64,000 nt of DNA from Pandoraea commovens (GTDB taxonomy: Bacteria; Pseudomonadota; Gammaproteobacteria; Burkholderiales; Burkholderiaceae). Shown here in pieces: positions 55,263-63,951 of this stretch; the first letter of the stretch is position 1; each line of letters begins with the position of its first letter. The notes beneath the pieces are model-generated. The model saw nothing but the letters and a program-made list of their open reading frames with translations. It was not told the origin of the DNA and ran no database searches. The position numbers were made by a program, and so were the translations under genes. The DNA lies in NCBI RefSeq assembly GCF_902459615.1, contig NZ_CABPSA010000005.1, positions 310,001-374,000 of the forward strand, written 5' to 3'.

Positions 55263-56711
55263 ATGTCTTTTGACTCGTTGGGTCTGATCGATCCGTTGCT
55301 GCGGAATTTGCAGGATCTCAACTACGAGACGCCTACGCCGGTGCAGGCGAAGGCGATTCCTGCCGTCCTCGCGGGCAAGGACGTCATGGCAGCCGCGCAG
55401 ACCGGCACGGGCAAGACAGCGGGTTTCGCGCTGCCGCTGTTGCAACGTCTCGTGCAACTCGGACCGCAAGTCTCCAGCAACCGGGCGCGCGTGCTGGTGC
55501 TGGTGCCCACGCGTGAACTGGCGGAACAGGTGCTGCAAAGCTTCGTCGAGTACGGCAAGGGACTTAGCTTGCGATTTCTCGCAGCCTACGGCGGCGTGAG
55601 CATCAATCCGCAAATGATGAAGCTGCGCAAGGGCGTAGATGTGCTCGTGGCAACGCCGGGTCGTCTGCTGGATCTGAATCGCCAGAACGCCGTGCAGTTT
55701 GATCAGGTGCAGACGCTGGTGCTAGACGAAGCCGACCGTATGTTGGATCTGGGCTTCGCGCGAGAACTCAACGCAGTGTTTGCCGCGCTCCCGGCCCAAC
55801 GTCAGACGCTGTTGTTCTCCGCGACGTTCACCGACGACATTCGCTCGATGGCCGCGAACATTTTGCGAGAGCCGGTCGACATCAGCGTGAGTCCGCGCAA
55901 TGCCACGGCCAGCAAAATCAAGCAGTGGGTCATCCCGGTGGACAAGCGCAACAAGCCGGATCTCTTCATGCATCTGGTCGCCGAGAACGACTGGAAGCAC
56001 GCGCTGGTGTTCGTCAAGACCCGTAATGGCGTGGACTATCTGGCAGGCGTTCTGGATGAGGCGGGCTACTCGGTCGACACGATCCACGGCGACAAGCCGC
56101 AGCCCGCACGACTGCGTGCGCTGGAGCGTTTCAAGACGGGCGAAGTACAGATGCTGGTGGCGACCGACGTCGCCGCGCGGGGACTGGACATCGACGACCT
56201 GCCGCTCGTCATCAACGTCGATCTCCCGATCGTGGCGCAAGACTATGTACACCGGATCGGCCGCACCGGTCGCGCGGGGGCAAGCGGCGTGGCCGTATCG
56301 CTCGTGTGCGCCGACGAAGCGCCACAACTGGCCGCCATCGAAGCACTGATCCAGCAAACGCTGCGTCGCGAGGAAGAACCCGGCTTCGAAGCCGAACACC
56401 GCGTGCCGGAGACCAGCGCGACGGGGCAAATCATCAAGAAGCCGAAAAAGCCGAAGAAGCCGAAGGTGCCGAGCCTTCCGCAAGGCGGCGTCGGCAAGCA
56501 ACCCGCGCCTAGCAAGAAGGCGACGCCGCAACACGGCGAGAAGAAGCACAAACCCGCGGCACAGCGCCCGGCGTCGACGGGTAACAGTCCGAAGCCCGCT
56601 AGCGGCAACCCGTTCAGCGGACAAAAGACGCGTAGCAAGCCCGCGAAAGACTCCGTCGCGAATTTGCTTAAGCCTGCCGGTAAACCTTCGGGTGGTCGCG
56701 GCAAACGCTGA
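55263..56711 (+). CDS. rhlE: DEAD-box RNA helicase RhlE
   Basis: 482 residues. Q-motif MSFDSLGLIDPLLRNL...TPTPVQ, motif I AAQTGTGKT, motif II LDEADRMLD, motif III FSATF, motif VI HRIGRTGRAG. The last 110 residues are a basic, Lys/Pro-rich tail (IIKKPKKPKKPKVP) typical of RhlE, used for RNA binding. It unwinds short RNA duplexes in ribosome assembly or RNA decay. I chose ATG 55263, the family N-terminus; a longer frame upstream is antisense to the previous gene. Its last 44 bases overlap the converging HEPN gene. Confidence 0.93.
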   Translation: MSFDSLGLIDPLLRNLQDLNYETPTPVQAKAIPAVLAGKDVMAAAQTGTGKTAGFALPLLQRLVQLGPQVSSNRARVLVLVPTRELAEQVLQSFVEYGKGLSLRFLAAYGGVSINPQMMKLRKGVDVLVATPGRLLDLNRQNAVQFDQVQTLVLDEADRMLDLGFARELNAVFAALPAQRQTLLFSATFTDDIRSMAANILREPVDISVSPRNATASKIKQWVIPVDKRNKPDLFMHLVAENDWKHALVFVKTRNGVDYLAGVLDEAGYSVDTIHGDKPQPARLRALERFKTGEVQMLVATDVAARGLDIDDLPLVINVDLPIVAQDYVHRIGRTGRAGASGVAVSLVCADEAPQLAAIEALIQQTLRREEEPGFEAEHRVPETSATGQIIKKPKKPKKPKVPSLPQGGVGKQPAPSKKATPQHGEKKHKPAAQRPASTGNSPKPASGNPFSGQKTRSKPAKDSVANLLKPAGKPSGGRGKR

Positions 56712-57288
56712 TCGGGCTCTGCGGTGACGCGAGCATTTTGCGGTCGGCCCCGCTCGGAACATCGTGCGTCTGACTGATTTCGTCTACGACTTTGCTTAGC
56801 ACTTCAAACACAGTATCCGGGGACACCTTTGTAGGAGGTTCCTTGTTGGTGTTCCGGTGCGCGATCCAATCTCGGTATCTTTTGATCTGCTTCGCGCGTC
56901 CGATCAGATTTACGTCCAACTCCGGTTTGAAAAGGTCGAGAATCTCGTCGAATCGCCAGTACTCGACCTCTGACTTGAACTTCTCGGCAAGCTTGCGCGA
57001 ATATCCCGCGGGATGTCCAGATGCCAGCAACTCATTTGCCGTCTGCAATCGCTCGACGACGTATCGTTCAAACGTGGCAAAAAGCGCGAAAACTGCGAGA
57101 TCGGCGGCTTGTTTTTCCGCGTTCACCAAGGCGGTTTCAACGTCCTCGCGCACAGCACTAAAGAGTCCAGCCCGTGGCACGAGTACCCCATCAACATGGT
57201 CACGCGCAATGTACGCCACAACGAAAAGACTCTCATGCGAGACGCGATATGCCTGATAGACGACCTCCAGTGGATTAATGAATGTCAT
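56668..57288 (-). CDS. HEPN-domain protein, candidate RNase toxin
   Basis: 206 residues, mainly helical, no signal peptide. The HEPN RNase signature R-x4-H is present as R139-DWIA-H144 (KRYRDWIAHRN), in the style of MAE_28990/RiboL-PSP HEPN proteins, which occur in toxin-antitoxin and abortive-infection systems. ATG 57288 overlaps the stop of the preceding minus-strand gene by 14 bases, so the two are coupled. The 3' end overlaps rhlE by 44 bases. The locus is visibly less GC-rich than its surroundings, suggesting acquisition. RNase activity is inferred from the motif alone. Confidence 0.75.
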   Translation of the reverse strand: MTFINPLEVVYQAYRVSHESLFVVAYIARDHVDGVLVPRAGLFSAVREDVETALVNAEKQAADLAVFALFATFERYVVERLQTANELLASGHPAGYSRKLAEKFKSEVEYWRFDEILDLFKPELDVNLIGRAKQIKRYRDWIAHRNTNKEPPTKVSPDTVFEVLSKVVDEISQTHDVPSGADRKMLASPQSPISVCRDHPKVYRQA

Positions 57289-57763
57289 GGCCACAAACGT
57301 CCGCAAGCAAGTCCATGAACAGCGCTTCATCGAGCAGCACCGCGCGGCGTACCCTCGACTCAATCCAATACCATCCGTTCTCTTCTATTCTTCGTACGAG
57401 CCGCCCTCTCAGCGGATTCCCGGGTCGGCGAATGACAATCGTCGCTGATTTGAACCCCGGGTCGTACTCTCCGTAGAACACCAGATTGTGGAATGTGTAC
57501 GAACCAACGATCTCCACAAGGCCATCTGCGGCGAGGGCATCAGACGCTGCCGGAACGATTTTGGCCAGCAGATTGCCATCTTTTGAGATGTACAAAGCAG
57601 GCGCTTCGTACTTCCCCTCTCTTTCCTCACTCAACAACTGAAGTCGAGTTTCGACCTCCAGCTTGTGTCGATGACACCACCGGGTCGCGTCTTGTAGCAA
57701 GGCGTCTACGCGCTCGAGATATTGCTTGAGGAGGAAAGATTTTTCCCGACGTAATTCACTCAT
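57275..57763 (-). CDS. Unknown partner of the HEPN protein
   Basis: 162 residues, not recognised. It begins with a charged helix (MSELRREKSFLLKQYLERV), then a region with alternating strands (YISKDGNLLAKIVP, SYTFHNLVFYG, ATIVIRRPG) and a C-terminal helix (LLDEALFMDLLADVC). It precedes the HEPN gene and overlaps it by 14 bases. It could be the antitoxin or the sensor half of a two-gene defence unit, or just an unrelated accessory protein. A longer start at 57820 is open but has no ribosome site. Confidence 0.65.
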   Translation of the reverse strand: MSELRREKSFLLKQYLERVDALLQDATRWCHRHKLEVETRLQLLSEEREGKYEAPALYISKDGNLLAKIVPAASDALAADGLVEIVGSYTFHNLVFYGEYDPGFKSATIVIRRPGNPLRGRLVRRIEENGWYWIESRVRRAVLLDEALFMDLLADVCGHDIH

Positions 57764-58023
57764 TTCATGACTCACAGGACTCGGCGGACTCCGCAGCGAA
57801 GTGTTCGCTCGCGGCACCATCGCCGAGGGGTTGAAGAAGTCATGAGCGTACGTGACGCACTAACGTGTGCGACGCGGGCATTTGCTCTGGGAGATGTGAA
57901 GCGGTACGCCTCCGGCTTGAAACTACGGCGTGAGGCGCATACGGAAGGCTTCCGATAGACCCAGTGCCTTCGAAACGAAAATCAGAAATTGCCGAGCTTT
58001 TCACAAAGCCCTACGCAAATTAC
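57764..58023. other. Intergenic region upstream of the HEPN module
   Basis: 260 bases. A short plus-strand frame (57842-57958, beginning MSVRDALTCATRAFALG) might be a gene relic. I see no tRNA, integrase or direct repeats that would mark an island border. Confidence 0.35.
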
Positions 58024-59511
58024 TCAATACCCAGTCACCACCGCAAACGCGAGTGCGCCCCCCGAGAGCAACAGCAGCACCAGGAACAGCGGCAGGATGA
58101 ACTTGATCCACTGACCGAACCCCACACGTGCCGTAGCGAGATAGGCGAGCAGCATGCCCGAGGTCGGGGTGATCATGTTCGTCAGTCCGCCACCGAGCAG
58201 GAACGCCAGCACCGACGTCTGCGGACTGACGCCCGAGAGCTGCGCGATCGGTCCGATGATCGGCATGCTCACCGCCGCCTTGCCCGACACCGAGGGAATG
58301 AAGACGTCCAACGCCATCTGCACGCCCATCAGCCCGTTCGCCACTGCCACCGCCGACTGTCCGCGCACCGTGCGCGTGAAGTCGTTGATCAGCGTATCGA
58401 GTACATAGCTGCCATGCAGAATGATCTCGACGGACGCCGCCAGACCGATCAGCAACCCGGCGAGCATCATGCCCTTGAGTCCCTCGACGAACGCGTCCGC
58501 CGCCGTGCGCGAATCGAGACGACCGACGACGGCCGTCACAAGACTGGTCAGCACGTAAAAGGCCGACAACTCCAGATTGCCCCACTTCAGTTCGCTCGTA
58601 CCGTAGACGAGCATCGCGGCCGCCACAGCCAGCACAAGCAGCGTCGCCTTGTGACGCCCCGACAACCGCGCATGCAGATGCGCCACCGTCGCCATCTGCG
58701 CGCGCGCTTCACTTAGCCGGTACTCACTGCGATACACATGCCACAGGAAGTACGCGATGCCCAGCGCCAGAAATACCACGAACACCGCGATGCGCAGACC
58801 GATCCCCGAGAACAGCGGCAAGCCGACGAGCGGCTGCGCCACGGCGAGCGCCAGCGGGTTCGTCACCGATGCGATGTAACCGATCTTTGCCGCAATCGCC
58901 ACCAGCGCGACGGCAAACAGATTCGACAGTCCAAGGCGGCGCGTGAGCACCATCACCATCGGAATGACGACGAGATACTCGGAGATGAAGCCGAGCAGCG
59001 TACTGCCCAGCGCGATCAGCACCATCAGCAGCGGTGCGAGCACGTACATATTGCCGGACGTGAGTTGCAACAGCCGGTCAATGCCTGCGTCGATGGCTCC
59101 CGTCTTTCGCATCACACCGAACATGCCGCCGACGAACATCACCATGAAGATGAGCGGTGCGTTCTTCACCAACCCTTGCGGCACCGAAAGAAACGCGGAG
59201 ACGACGTTCGCCGGTTGTGCCTGCTCAGGGGTGCTGTGCGTGGCTTTGGGCGCGACAAGCATGCCGATGTCGTGCGTCTTGGGCACCACCTCGTACGTGC
59301 CCGGCACCACGAGCTTGCCGTCGCGCTCGAAGCGTCCGGCATCGACCCACCAGGTCATCGCTACAGCCATCACGAGCACCCACAGCATCATGACGACGGG
59401 GTGCAACATCTTGCCGTGTGGCTTCTCGGTAGGCCCCGCGGGCGGGTCCGGCAATTCGGATTGCGGGGATGCGGGGTGCCCGTCGACGGGTGTCGGCGCG
59501 AGTGCTGTCAT
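58024..59511 (-). CDS. YfcC-family transporter (DcuC/AbgT-like fold)
   Basis: 495 residues with about 12 hydrophobic segments. Family features are an N-terminal helix WVLVMAVAMTWWVDAGRFER followed by a periplasmic stretch, GFISEYLVVIPMVM, and a C-terminal repeat GGGLTNMITPTSGMLLAYL. YfcC proteins are relatives of C4-dicarboxylate carriers and probably take up amino-acid or peptide-like anions. I chose ATG 59511. Third gene of a minus-strand set with a hydrolase and an IclR regulator, 67 bases after the regulator, so it likely imports the hydrolase substrate. Confidence 0.85.
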   Translation of the reverse strand: MTALAPTPVDGHPASPQSELPDPPAGPTEKPHGKMLHPVVMMLWVLVMAVAMTWWVDAGRFERDGKLVVPGTYEVVPKTHDIGMLVAPKATHSTPEQAQPANVVSAFLSVPQGLVKNAPLIFMVMFVGGMFGVMRKTGAIDAGIDRLLQLTSGNMYVLAPLLMVLIALGSTLLGFISEYLVVIPMVMVLTRRLGLSNLFAVALVAIAAKIGYIASVTNPLALAVAQPLVGLPLFSGIGLRIAVFVVFLALGIAYFLWHVYRSEYRLSEARAQMATVAHLHARLSGRHKATLLVLAVAAAMLVYGTSELKWGNLELSAFYVLTSLVTAVVGRLDSRTAADAFVEGLKGMMLAGLLIGLAASVEIILHGSYVLDTLINDFTRTVRGQSAVAVANGLMGVQMALDVFIPSVSGKAAVSMPIIGPIAQLSGVSPQTSVLAFLLGGGLTNMITPTSGMLLAYLATARVGFGQWIKFILPLFLVLLLLSGGALAFAVVTGY

Positions 59512-59578
59512 GTCTGTCTTGCCTGTTGTCTCTTGTTGTATTCGTGAAATGACGTCGCACCGCGCCTGAGGCAGTCGG

Positions 59579-60373
59579 CTACGCCACCTTATTGGCTTGC
59601 GCCTCGAACGAGGCCGGTGCGGCAGCGCCGCCCGTGTAACCCAGTTCAGCGGAAATCTGACGGCTGCACGCTTGCAGACGCTCCAGATAATCCGGGATCT
59701 CGATACGGCTGATGCGCGCTTCCGGTCCCGAAATCGAGAGGGCTGCCACAACCTCACCGGACACGTCGCGCACCGGCACCGCAATGGCGACGGCGCCACT
59801 CGTGACTTCGCCCGCACTCATCGCATAGCCCTTGCGGGCGACGGCGGCGAGTTCATCCGCGAATGCCATCGCGTCGGCCGCGACCGGCACGTGCTTCATC
59901 CGCGCGAAAAACTCGTTGCGAATGGCGTCCTGCGAAAACGCGAGCAGCAATTTGCCCGACGCCCCCGAGCTGAGCGGCCGACGATTGCCGACCGAGCCGA
60001 CCGAGCGCACCTGATGCGTGGTCTCGCAGCGTGCGACGCACACCGTTTCCAACCCTTCAGGCACGCGCAGCACGACGGTCTCGTTGATTGCCTGATTGAG
60101 CGTCAGCATGTGCTTCTGCGCCGCGCGTACAAGAATGTTCTGCTGCGACGCAGCCACCCCGATCACAAACGCCTGCGGGCCGAGCGCGTAGGTCGTCGTG
60201 CGTTCGTCCTGCAGCACGAAGCGGTTGTGCTCCAGCGTGCACAACATGCGATAGGTGCGTGACTTATTGATGCCCAGACGGTTGGACAACTCGGTCACGC
60301 CCAACCCAGGATGCTCCGCAACGAGCGAGAGCAGTTTCAGGGCGCTGTCGACGGAATCGACGATGTAGTTCAT
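59579..60373 (-). CDS. IclR-family regulator of the hydrolase/transporter operon
   Basis: 264 residues: a winged helix (GLGVTELSNRLGINKSRTYRMLCTL) and an IclR effector domain (RRPLSSGASGKLLLAF, GAVAIAVPVRD). ATG 60373 overlaps the hydrolase stop by four bases (ATGA), so it is co-translated with it. It probably controls its own operon and the divergent porin through the palindromes at 61388-61412 and 61639-61657. AAGGAAA precedes the start. Confidence 0.9.
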   Translation of the reverse strand: MNYIVDSVDSALKLLSLVAEHPGLGVTELSNRLGINKSRTYRMLCTLEHNRFVLQDERTTTYALGPQAFVIGVAASQQNILVRAAQKHMLTLNQAINETVVLRVPEGLETVCVARCETTHQVRSVGSVGNRRPLSSGASGKLLLAFSQDAIRNEFFARMKHVPVAADAMAFADELAAVARKGYAMSAGEVTSGAVAIAVPVRDVSGEVVAALSISGPEARISRIEIPDYLERLQACSRQISAELGYTGGAAAPASFEAQANKVA

Positions 60374-61317
60374 GGGATTTCCTTCGGGCTTGACTGCGAG
60401 CGGACCCACCGGGCGAGCGCAGCCGTGAACGTTTCCAGATGGCGCCCGAGCGTATCAAATCCTGCGTGCTTCACAAAGCGCGCTTCGTCCATGTACAACG
60501 CGCGGTTGATTTCGATTTGCAGGCTCGAACGGCGGCGGGCCGGATCGCTCACCGCCGTGAGCAGATCGCCGCCCTGATACGGCGTGTTGACCTGCACCCG
60601 ATAGCCCAGTTCGCGCAGTTGATCGGCGACCCACTGCGTGAACACCGGATCGGACGTCGTGCCCAGCCGGTCGCTCACCACCATGTCGGGGCGCGCCGCA
60701 CCGTCGTCCACATTCATGGCGTTACCTCGCGACTTCATCGAATGACAGTCGACGTGCCACAACGCGCCGTGACGTGCAAAAGCGTCCTGCGCCGCGTCGA
60801 TCAGTGCCTGACGGTACGGCAGGTAATACGCGTCGATGCGATGACGCACCTCGGCCACCGTCAGCTTCCGGTCGTACATCGGCACGCCCGGCAAGGCGTA
60901 ACGACGCAGCAGCCCCATGCCGCGCGCCGAGTACTTCTCCGGTGCAATCGGCCCCGGCCAGGGCGCGTCGAGCATGTCGGCATCGATGTCGGTCACGGCA
61001 CGATTGGCGTCGATATACATGCGCGGGAAGTTCGCGGCGATCAGCGTGCCGCCGTGGCGCGGCACGCACGCCCAAAGCTCGGCGACGAAGGCATCCCAGC
61101 CGGTGAGGAGCGCCTCATGCGGCACCGGCGTGTGGAAGTCGTCCGGCATGCCGACGCCGCTGTGCGGCGAGTCGAACACGATCGGCAGCGAAGCGTCGAC
61201 CGCGCCCGCAGCCGGACGCGTGACGACGCACGCTTCGCTATGCGACACGCAAATGTCTGCCGACGAAACCGTTGTGAGGTTCGCGCCTCCAGCCTTGTTG
61301 TTTTCTTGCGTCACCAT
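60370..61317 (-). CDS. N-formylglutamate amidohydrolase-family hydrolase
   Basis: 315 residues, FGAH/HutG-type metallopeptidase fold. Typical blocks: VFDSPHSGVGMPDDF near the N-terminus, ANFPRMYIDANRAVTDID, YHxPYR-like YYLPYRQALI, metal-binding DCHSMKSRG, and LQIEINRALYMDE near the end. Hydrolyses an N-formyl or N-acyl amino acid. There are no histidine-degradation (hut) genes here, so the substrate is probably something other than N-formylglutamate from histidine. First gene of the operon; ATG 61317 used, though a GTG at 61380 is possible. Confidence 0.88.
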   Translation of the reverse strand: MVTQENNKAGGANLTTVSSADICVSHSEACVVTRPAAGAVDASLPIVFDSPHSGVGMPDDFHTPVPHEALLTGWDAFVAELWACVPRHGGTLIAANFPRMYIDANRAVTDIDADMLDAPWPGPIAPEKYSARGMGLLRRYALPGVPMYDRKLTVAEVRHRIDAYYLPYRQALIDAAQDAFARHGALWHVDCHSMKSRGNAMNVDDGAARPDMVVSDRLGTTSDPVFTQWVADQLRELGYRVQVNTPYQGGDLLTAVSDPARRRSSLQIEINRALYMDEARFVKHAGFDTLGRHLETFTAALARWVRSQSSPKEIP

Positions 61318-61387
61318 CAAAAATTTTTTCCGCGTTCCCACGACCGCTGTCCGGTCGAAATCGCTGCCATCGAAACTCACAAATCCT

Positions 61388-61412
61388 CGTTGTTTTATTT
61401 ATTAAAACAACG
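61388..61412. promoter_or_regulatory. Palindromic operator, copy 1 (hydrolase side)
   Basis: Perfect 10-base arms CGTTGTTTTA and TAAAACAACG around a 5-base centre, about 70 bases before the hydrolase start. It shares the core TGTTTTA-N5-TAAAACA with copy 2. Confidence 0.75.
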
Positions 61413-61527
61413 TATTAAAAATTAAACCTCAAAAATTTGAGCCGGTCAATTGAGGAATCTGTCATCGACGCAGGAGATGGCAAATGCCCGGCTGCCAGTC
61501 ATCACAAAAACCAATGCCATCAAGCAT

Positions 61528-61546
61528 GTTTTATTGATTGAAATAC
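61528..61546. promoter_or_regulatory. Degenerate third operator copy
   Basis: TGTTTTA-N5-TGAAATA: the left half-site is intact and the right one degraded. It lies between copies 1 and 2. Confidence 0.4.
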
Positions 61547-61638
61547 AAAATTCGGCAATCCCCTCTCCTCCTGCACGCTCGATTTTTTTCTCGTCGGTTG
61601 ACGTCTCCGAAGCATCGAATCGATAATTTTCAAAACAT

Positions 61639-61657
61639 TGTTTTAATTATTAAAACA
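61639..61657. promoter_or_regulatory. Palindromic operator, copy 2 (porin side)
   Basis: TGTTTTA-N5-TAAAACA, 44 bases before the porin start. Same core and spacing as copy 1. Confidence 0.75.
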
Positions 61658-61700
61658 TTTGTAACAAACCGAATTTCACACCAACACCCGGAGGGGGGAT

Positions 61701-62930
61701 ATGAAGCACAAGGCCTGGCCAATCGCTCGCGTGGCCGTCATGGGGATGGGAATGGCACTGACGGGGCTCAGCACGTCGGCGCTCGCGCAATCCAACGTCA
61801 CGCTTTACGGCCTGATCGACAGCGGACTGACTTACGTCAGTAAAGTCGCGGGACCGACCGGCACCGCCACGGGCAGCCGGTTCAGCGTGGACAGCGGCGA
61901 TCTCCAGCAATCGCGCTGGGGCATGAAGGGGACGGAGGATCTCGGGGGCGGCCTGAAGGCGCTGTTCATTCTTGAGGGCGGCTTTTCAGTAGCCAACGGC
62001 ACGTCCGGCCAGGGCAATCTGCCGCTCGGACGCACCTCCGTCGTCGGCCTGTCCAGCCCGTACGGGACGGTGCAAATCGGCCGTCGTAAGGATTACATCG
62101 ACGAGATCGCCACCTGGTATTCGAGCGTCTACAACTTCGGCGTCTTCATCAACGGCGTTCACGACAACAACCTCGACCGCGTGGGCGGCAATCGCGCCAA
62201 CAACTCGATCCGTTACGACACACCGGACTTCCGCGGGCTGACCGCCAATGTGACGTACGGCTTCGGCGGCACCGCCGGGTCGATGGCCACGGGGCAATCG
62301 CTGGGCTTCGGTGCGAACTACAAGTACGGCGGCTTCGGTGTGGGCTTCGGCTACTGGCAGTCGCGTCTGGGCACGGGCACGGCGAGCACGAACACGTCGA
62401 GCGACGTGGGTGCGTCATCCGGCGCAGGCTGCGATCCGGCCTACGGCAACGCAGGCGCAGTGTGTATCCGCACGTGGATGGTCGGCACGAGCTACAAGTG
62501 GGATAAGGCGCGCGTCTACGCGTCGTGGTCGCGCACGTTGCAGCCGCTCGCACGCTTTGGCGGCACCGCCGCCCCGTTCGCCACGACGTTTACCAGCACC
62601 GCAAGCAGTGGCGCATTCGCGGCCGCCGGATCGAACAACAACGCGACGAACGTCTTCGACGTGGGCGTGAACTACTGGGTATTGCCGAATCTGGAACTGA
62701 TCGGCGCAGTCCTGCACTCGCGCTACTCGTTCGTGGGCGCACCGGCGACGGGTCGTCTGCTGCAATTCAACGTCGGCCTGGACTATTTCCTGTCCAAACG
62801 CACCGACATCTACACGTACTTCGCCAACTTGCGCGCGACGGACATGTACAACCCGGGCATCACGGGTGGCGCACCGGGACGCGACGCGACGCAGAACGCC
62901 ATGACCATCGGCATGCGTCATACGTTCTGA
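61701..62930 (+). CDS. Gram-negative porin (OmpC-like), second copy
   Basis: 409 residues. Signal peptide ends at STSALA/QS; mature start QSNVTLYGLIDSGLTYVSK, then QSRWGMKGTEDLGGGLKALF, YGTVQIGRRKD and a final Phe strand (GMRHTF). A 16-strand outer-membrane channel. The GAGGGG ribosome site is strong. It is divergent from the hydrolase-IclR-YfcC operon with operators between, so it probably forms the outer-membrane step of the same uptake route. It is longer than the porin at 28115, with a Cys pair (AGCDPAYGNAGAVC) in one loop. Confidence 0.95.
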   Translation: MKHKAWPIARVAVMGMGMALTGLSTSALAQSNVTLYGLIDSGLTYVSKVAGPTGTATGSRFSVDSGDLQQSRWGMKGTEDLGGGLKALFILEGGFSVANGTSGQGNLPLGRTSVVGLSSPYGTVQIGRRKDYIDEIATWYSSVYNFGVFINGVHDNNLDRVGGNRANNSIRYDTPDFRGLTANVTYGFGGTAGSMATGQSLGFGANYKYGGFGVGFGYWQSRLGTGTASTNTSSDVGASSGAGCDPAYGNAGAVCIRTWMVGTSYKWDKARVYASWSRTLQPLARFGGTAAPFATTFTSTASSGAFAAAGSNNNATNVFDVGVNYWVLPNLELIGAVLHSRYSFVGAPATGRLLQFNVGLDYFLSKRTDIYTYFANLRATDMYNPGITGGAPGRDATQNAMTIGMRHTF

Positions 62931-62965
62931 CACGGCTCGGATCAAAGGTAGGAAAGCATAGGAAA

Positions 62966-62990
62966 GCCGCACCCTGCAACGGGGTGCGGC
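62966..62990 (+). terminator. Terminator after the porin
   Basis: A 9-bp stem GCCGCACCC/GGGTGCGGC with a 7-base loop; the following bases are GGTGCTTTG, so the T tract is weak. Confidence 0.6.
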
Positions 62991-63006
62991 GGTGCTTTGC
63001 CGAACA

Positions 63007-63249
63007 TCAGCGGGGAGGCGACTCCCCGTCGTCCCGGCAATCGCTTCCGGAACAGCGCGACGGCGCACCGCGCGCATGCGCGGCATGTCCGGACGACGTG
63101 CCCTGACGTCCGAAGCCAATCTGCTGAAAAACACCGCCACCGATTTCGAATCCGGTGGCGTAGTGATAAGCGGCAACGGTCGAACCAAGTGCCACCGACA
63201 GCAACAACAACGTACCCGTACGCCAGCGGCGTCGGACCGTGGAAGCCAT
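63007..63249 (-). CDS. Small membrane or exported protein, unknown
   Basis: 80 residues. The N-terminus MASTVRRRWRTGTLLLLSVA is basic, then hydrophobic, a signal anchor; the remainder is hydrophilic with two Cys near the end (SRCSGSDCRDDGE). A strong GGAGGAG ribosome site at the right distance from ATG 63249 supports it as a real gene. Not recognised. It is divergent from the MarR gene. Confidence 0.6.
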   Translation of the reverse strand: MASTVRRRWRTGTLLLLSVALGSTVAAYHYATGFEIGGGVFQQIGFGRQGTSSGHAAHARGAPSRCSGSDCRDDGESPPR

Positions 63250-63433
63250 GTCTCCTCCCTGTCAGAGGTCGGCCCGCTCGGAAGACGTCTGTCGCCGGTT
63301 CCCGGTGAACAGCACTCCGGCACTGCTACGTCTTGGCGGGGATCGAGTTTCCAGTCACTACTGAGTCTCGTTTTTTCGCGATTCTGCACGCATCAGCCGC
63401 GAATTGTCACCCCGGCTATCCCTAAGACCAAGC

Positions 63434-63458
63434 AAATATATCGCGATGTGATATATTT
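63434..63458. promoter_or_regulatory. Palindromic operator upstream of the MarR gene
   Basis: Perfect 9-base arms AAATATATC and GATATATTT around a 7-base centre, about 42 bases before the MarR start. Typical position for autorepression by a MarR protein. Confidence 0.75.
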
Positions 63459-63499
63459 TTCGGTTTTCGGACACATCCCATTTCCCTGACGGCCGACTT

Positions 63500-63937
63500 A
63501 TGACTGCACCGACTCCGCCGAACGCACCGATCACAGGTGACGCGCTGACCAAGAGCGATTTCGAAGCGCTCTCCGAGTTTCGCTATCGCCTGCGCCGCTT
63601 CCTCAATTTCAGCGAGACGGCGGCACGCGAAGGGGGCATCACGCCCCAGCAATATCTGTTGTTGCTGCACGTCAAAGGTATTCCGGGACGCGAGTGGGCG
63701 TCCATCAGTGAATTGGCGGAGCGCCTGCAAGCGGTGCACCACAGCGTAGTGGCCCTCGTCGCCCGATGCGAGAAGGCTGGCCTCGTGACTCGCCGCCAGA
63801 ACGAGAGCGACCGGCGCGTGGTCGAGGTGCATCTCTCGCCGACCGGCGAAGCCTGCCTCGCGAATCTCGCTGCGCAGCACCGCAACGAATTGAGCACGTT
63901 TGCGGACATCTTCCACATTCGTGGCGTTCATCTGTAA
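63500..63937 (+). CDS. MarR-family transcriptional regulator
   Basis: 145 residues, winged-helix dimer: ISELAERLQAVHHSVVALVARCEKAGLV recognition helix, then the wing RRQNESDRRVVEVHLSPTG, the MarR consensus (D-R-R-x-V-x-V-x-L-T/S-x-x-G). Probably represses itself through the palindrome upstream and the gene that starts 14 bases downstream. Ligand unknown. Confidence 0.93.
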   Translation: MTAPTPPNAPITGDALTKSDFEALSEFRYRLRRFLNFSETAAREGGITPQQYLLLLHVKGIPGREWASISELAERLQAVHHSVVALVARCEKAGLVTRRQNESDRRVVEVHLSPTGEACLANLAAQHRNELSTFADIFHIRGVHL

Positions 63938-63951
63938 TTCCCAGGACTGTC

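Noticed and set aside
57764-58023. Attachment site, tRNA or integrase marking the HEPN module as an island
   Set aside because: No tRNA fold, direct repeats or integrase fragment seen; only composition suggests transfer.
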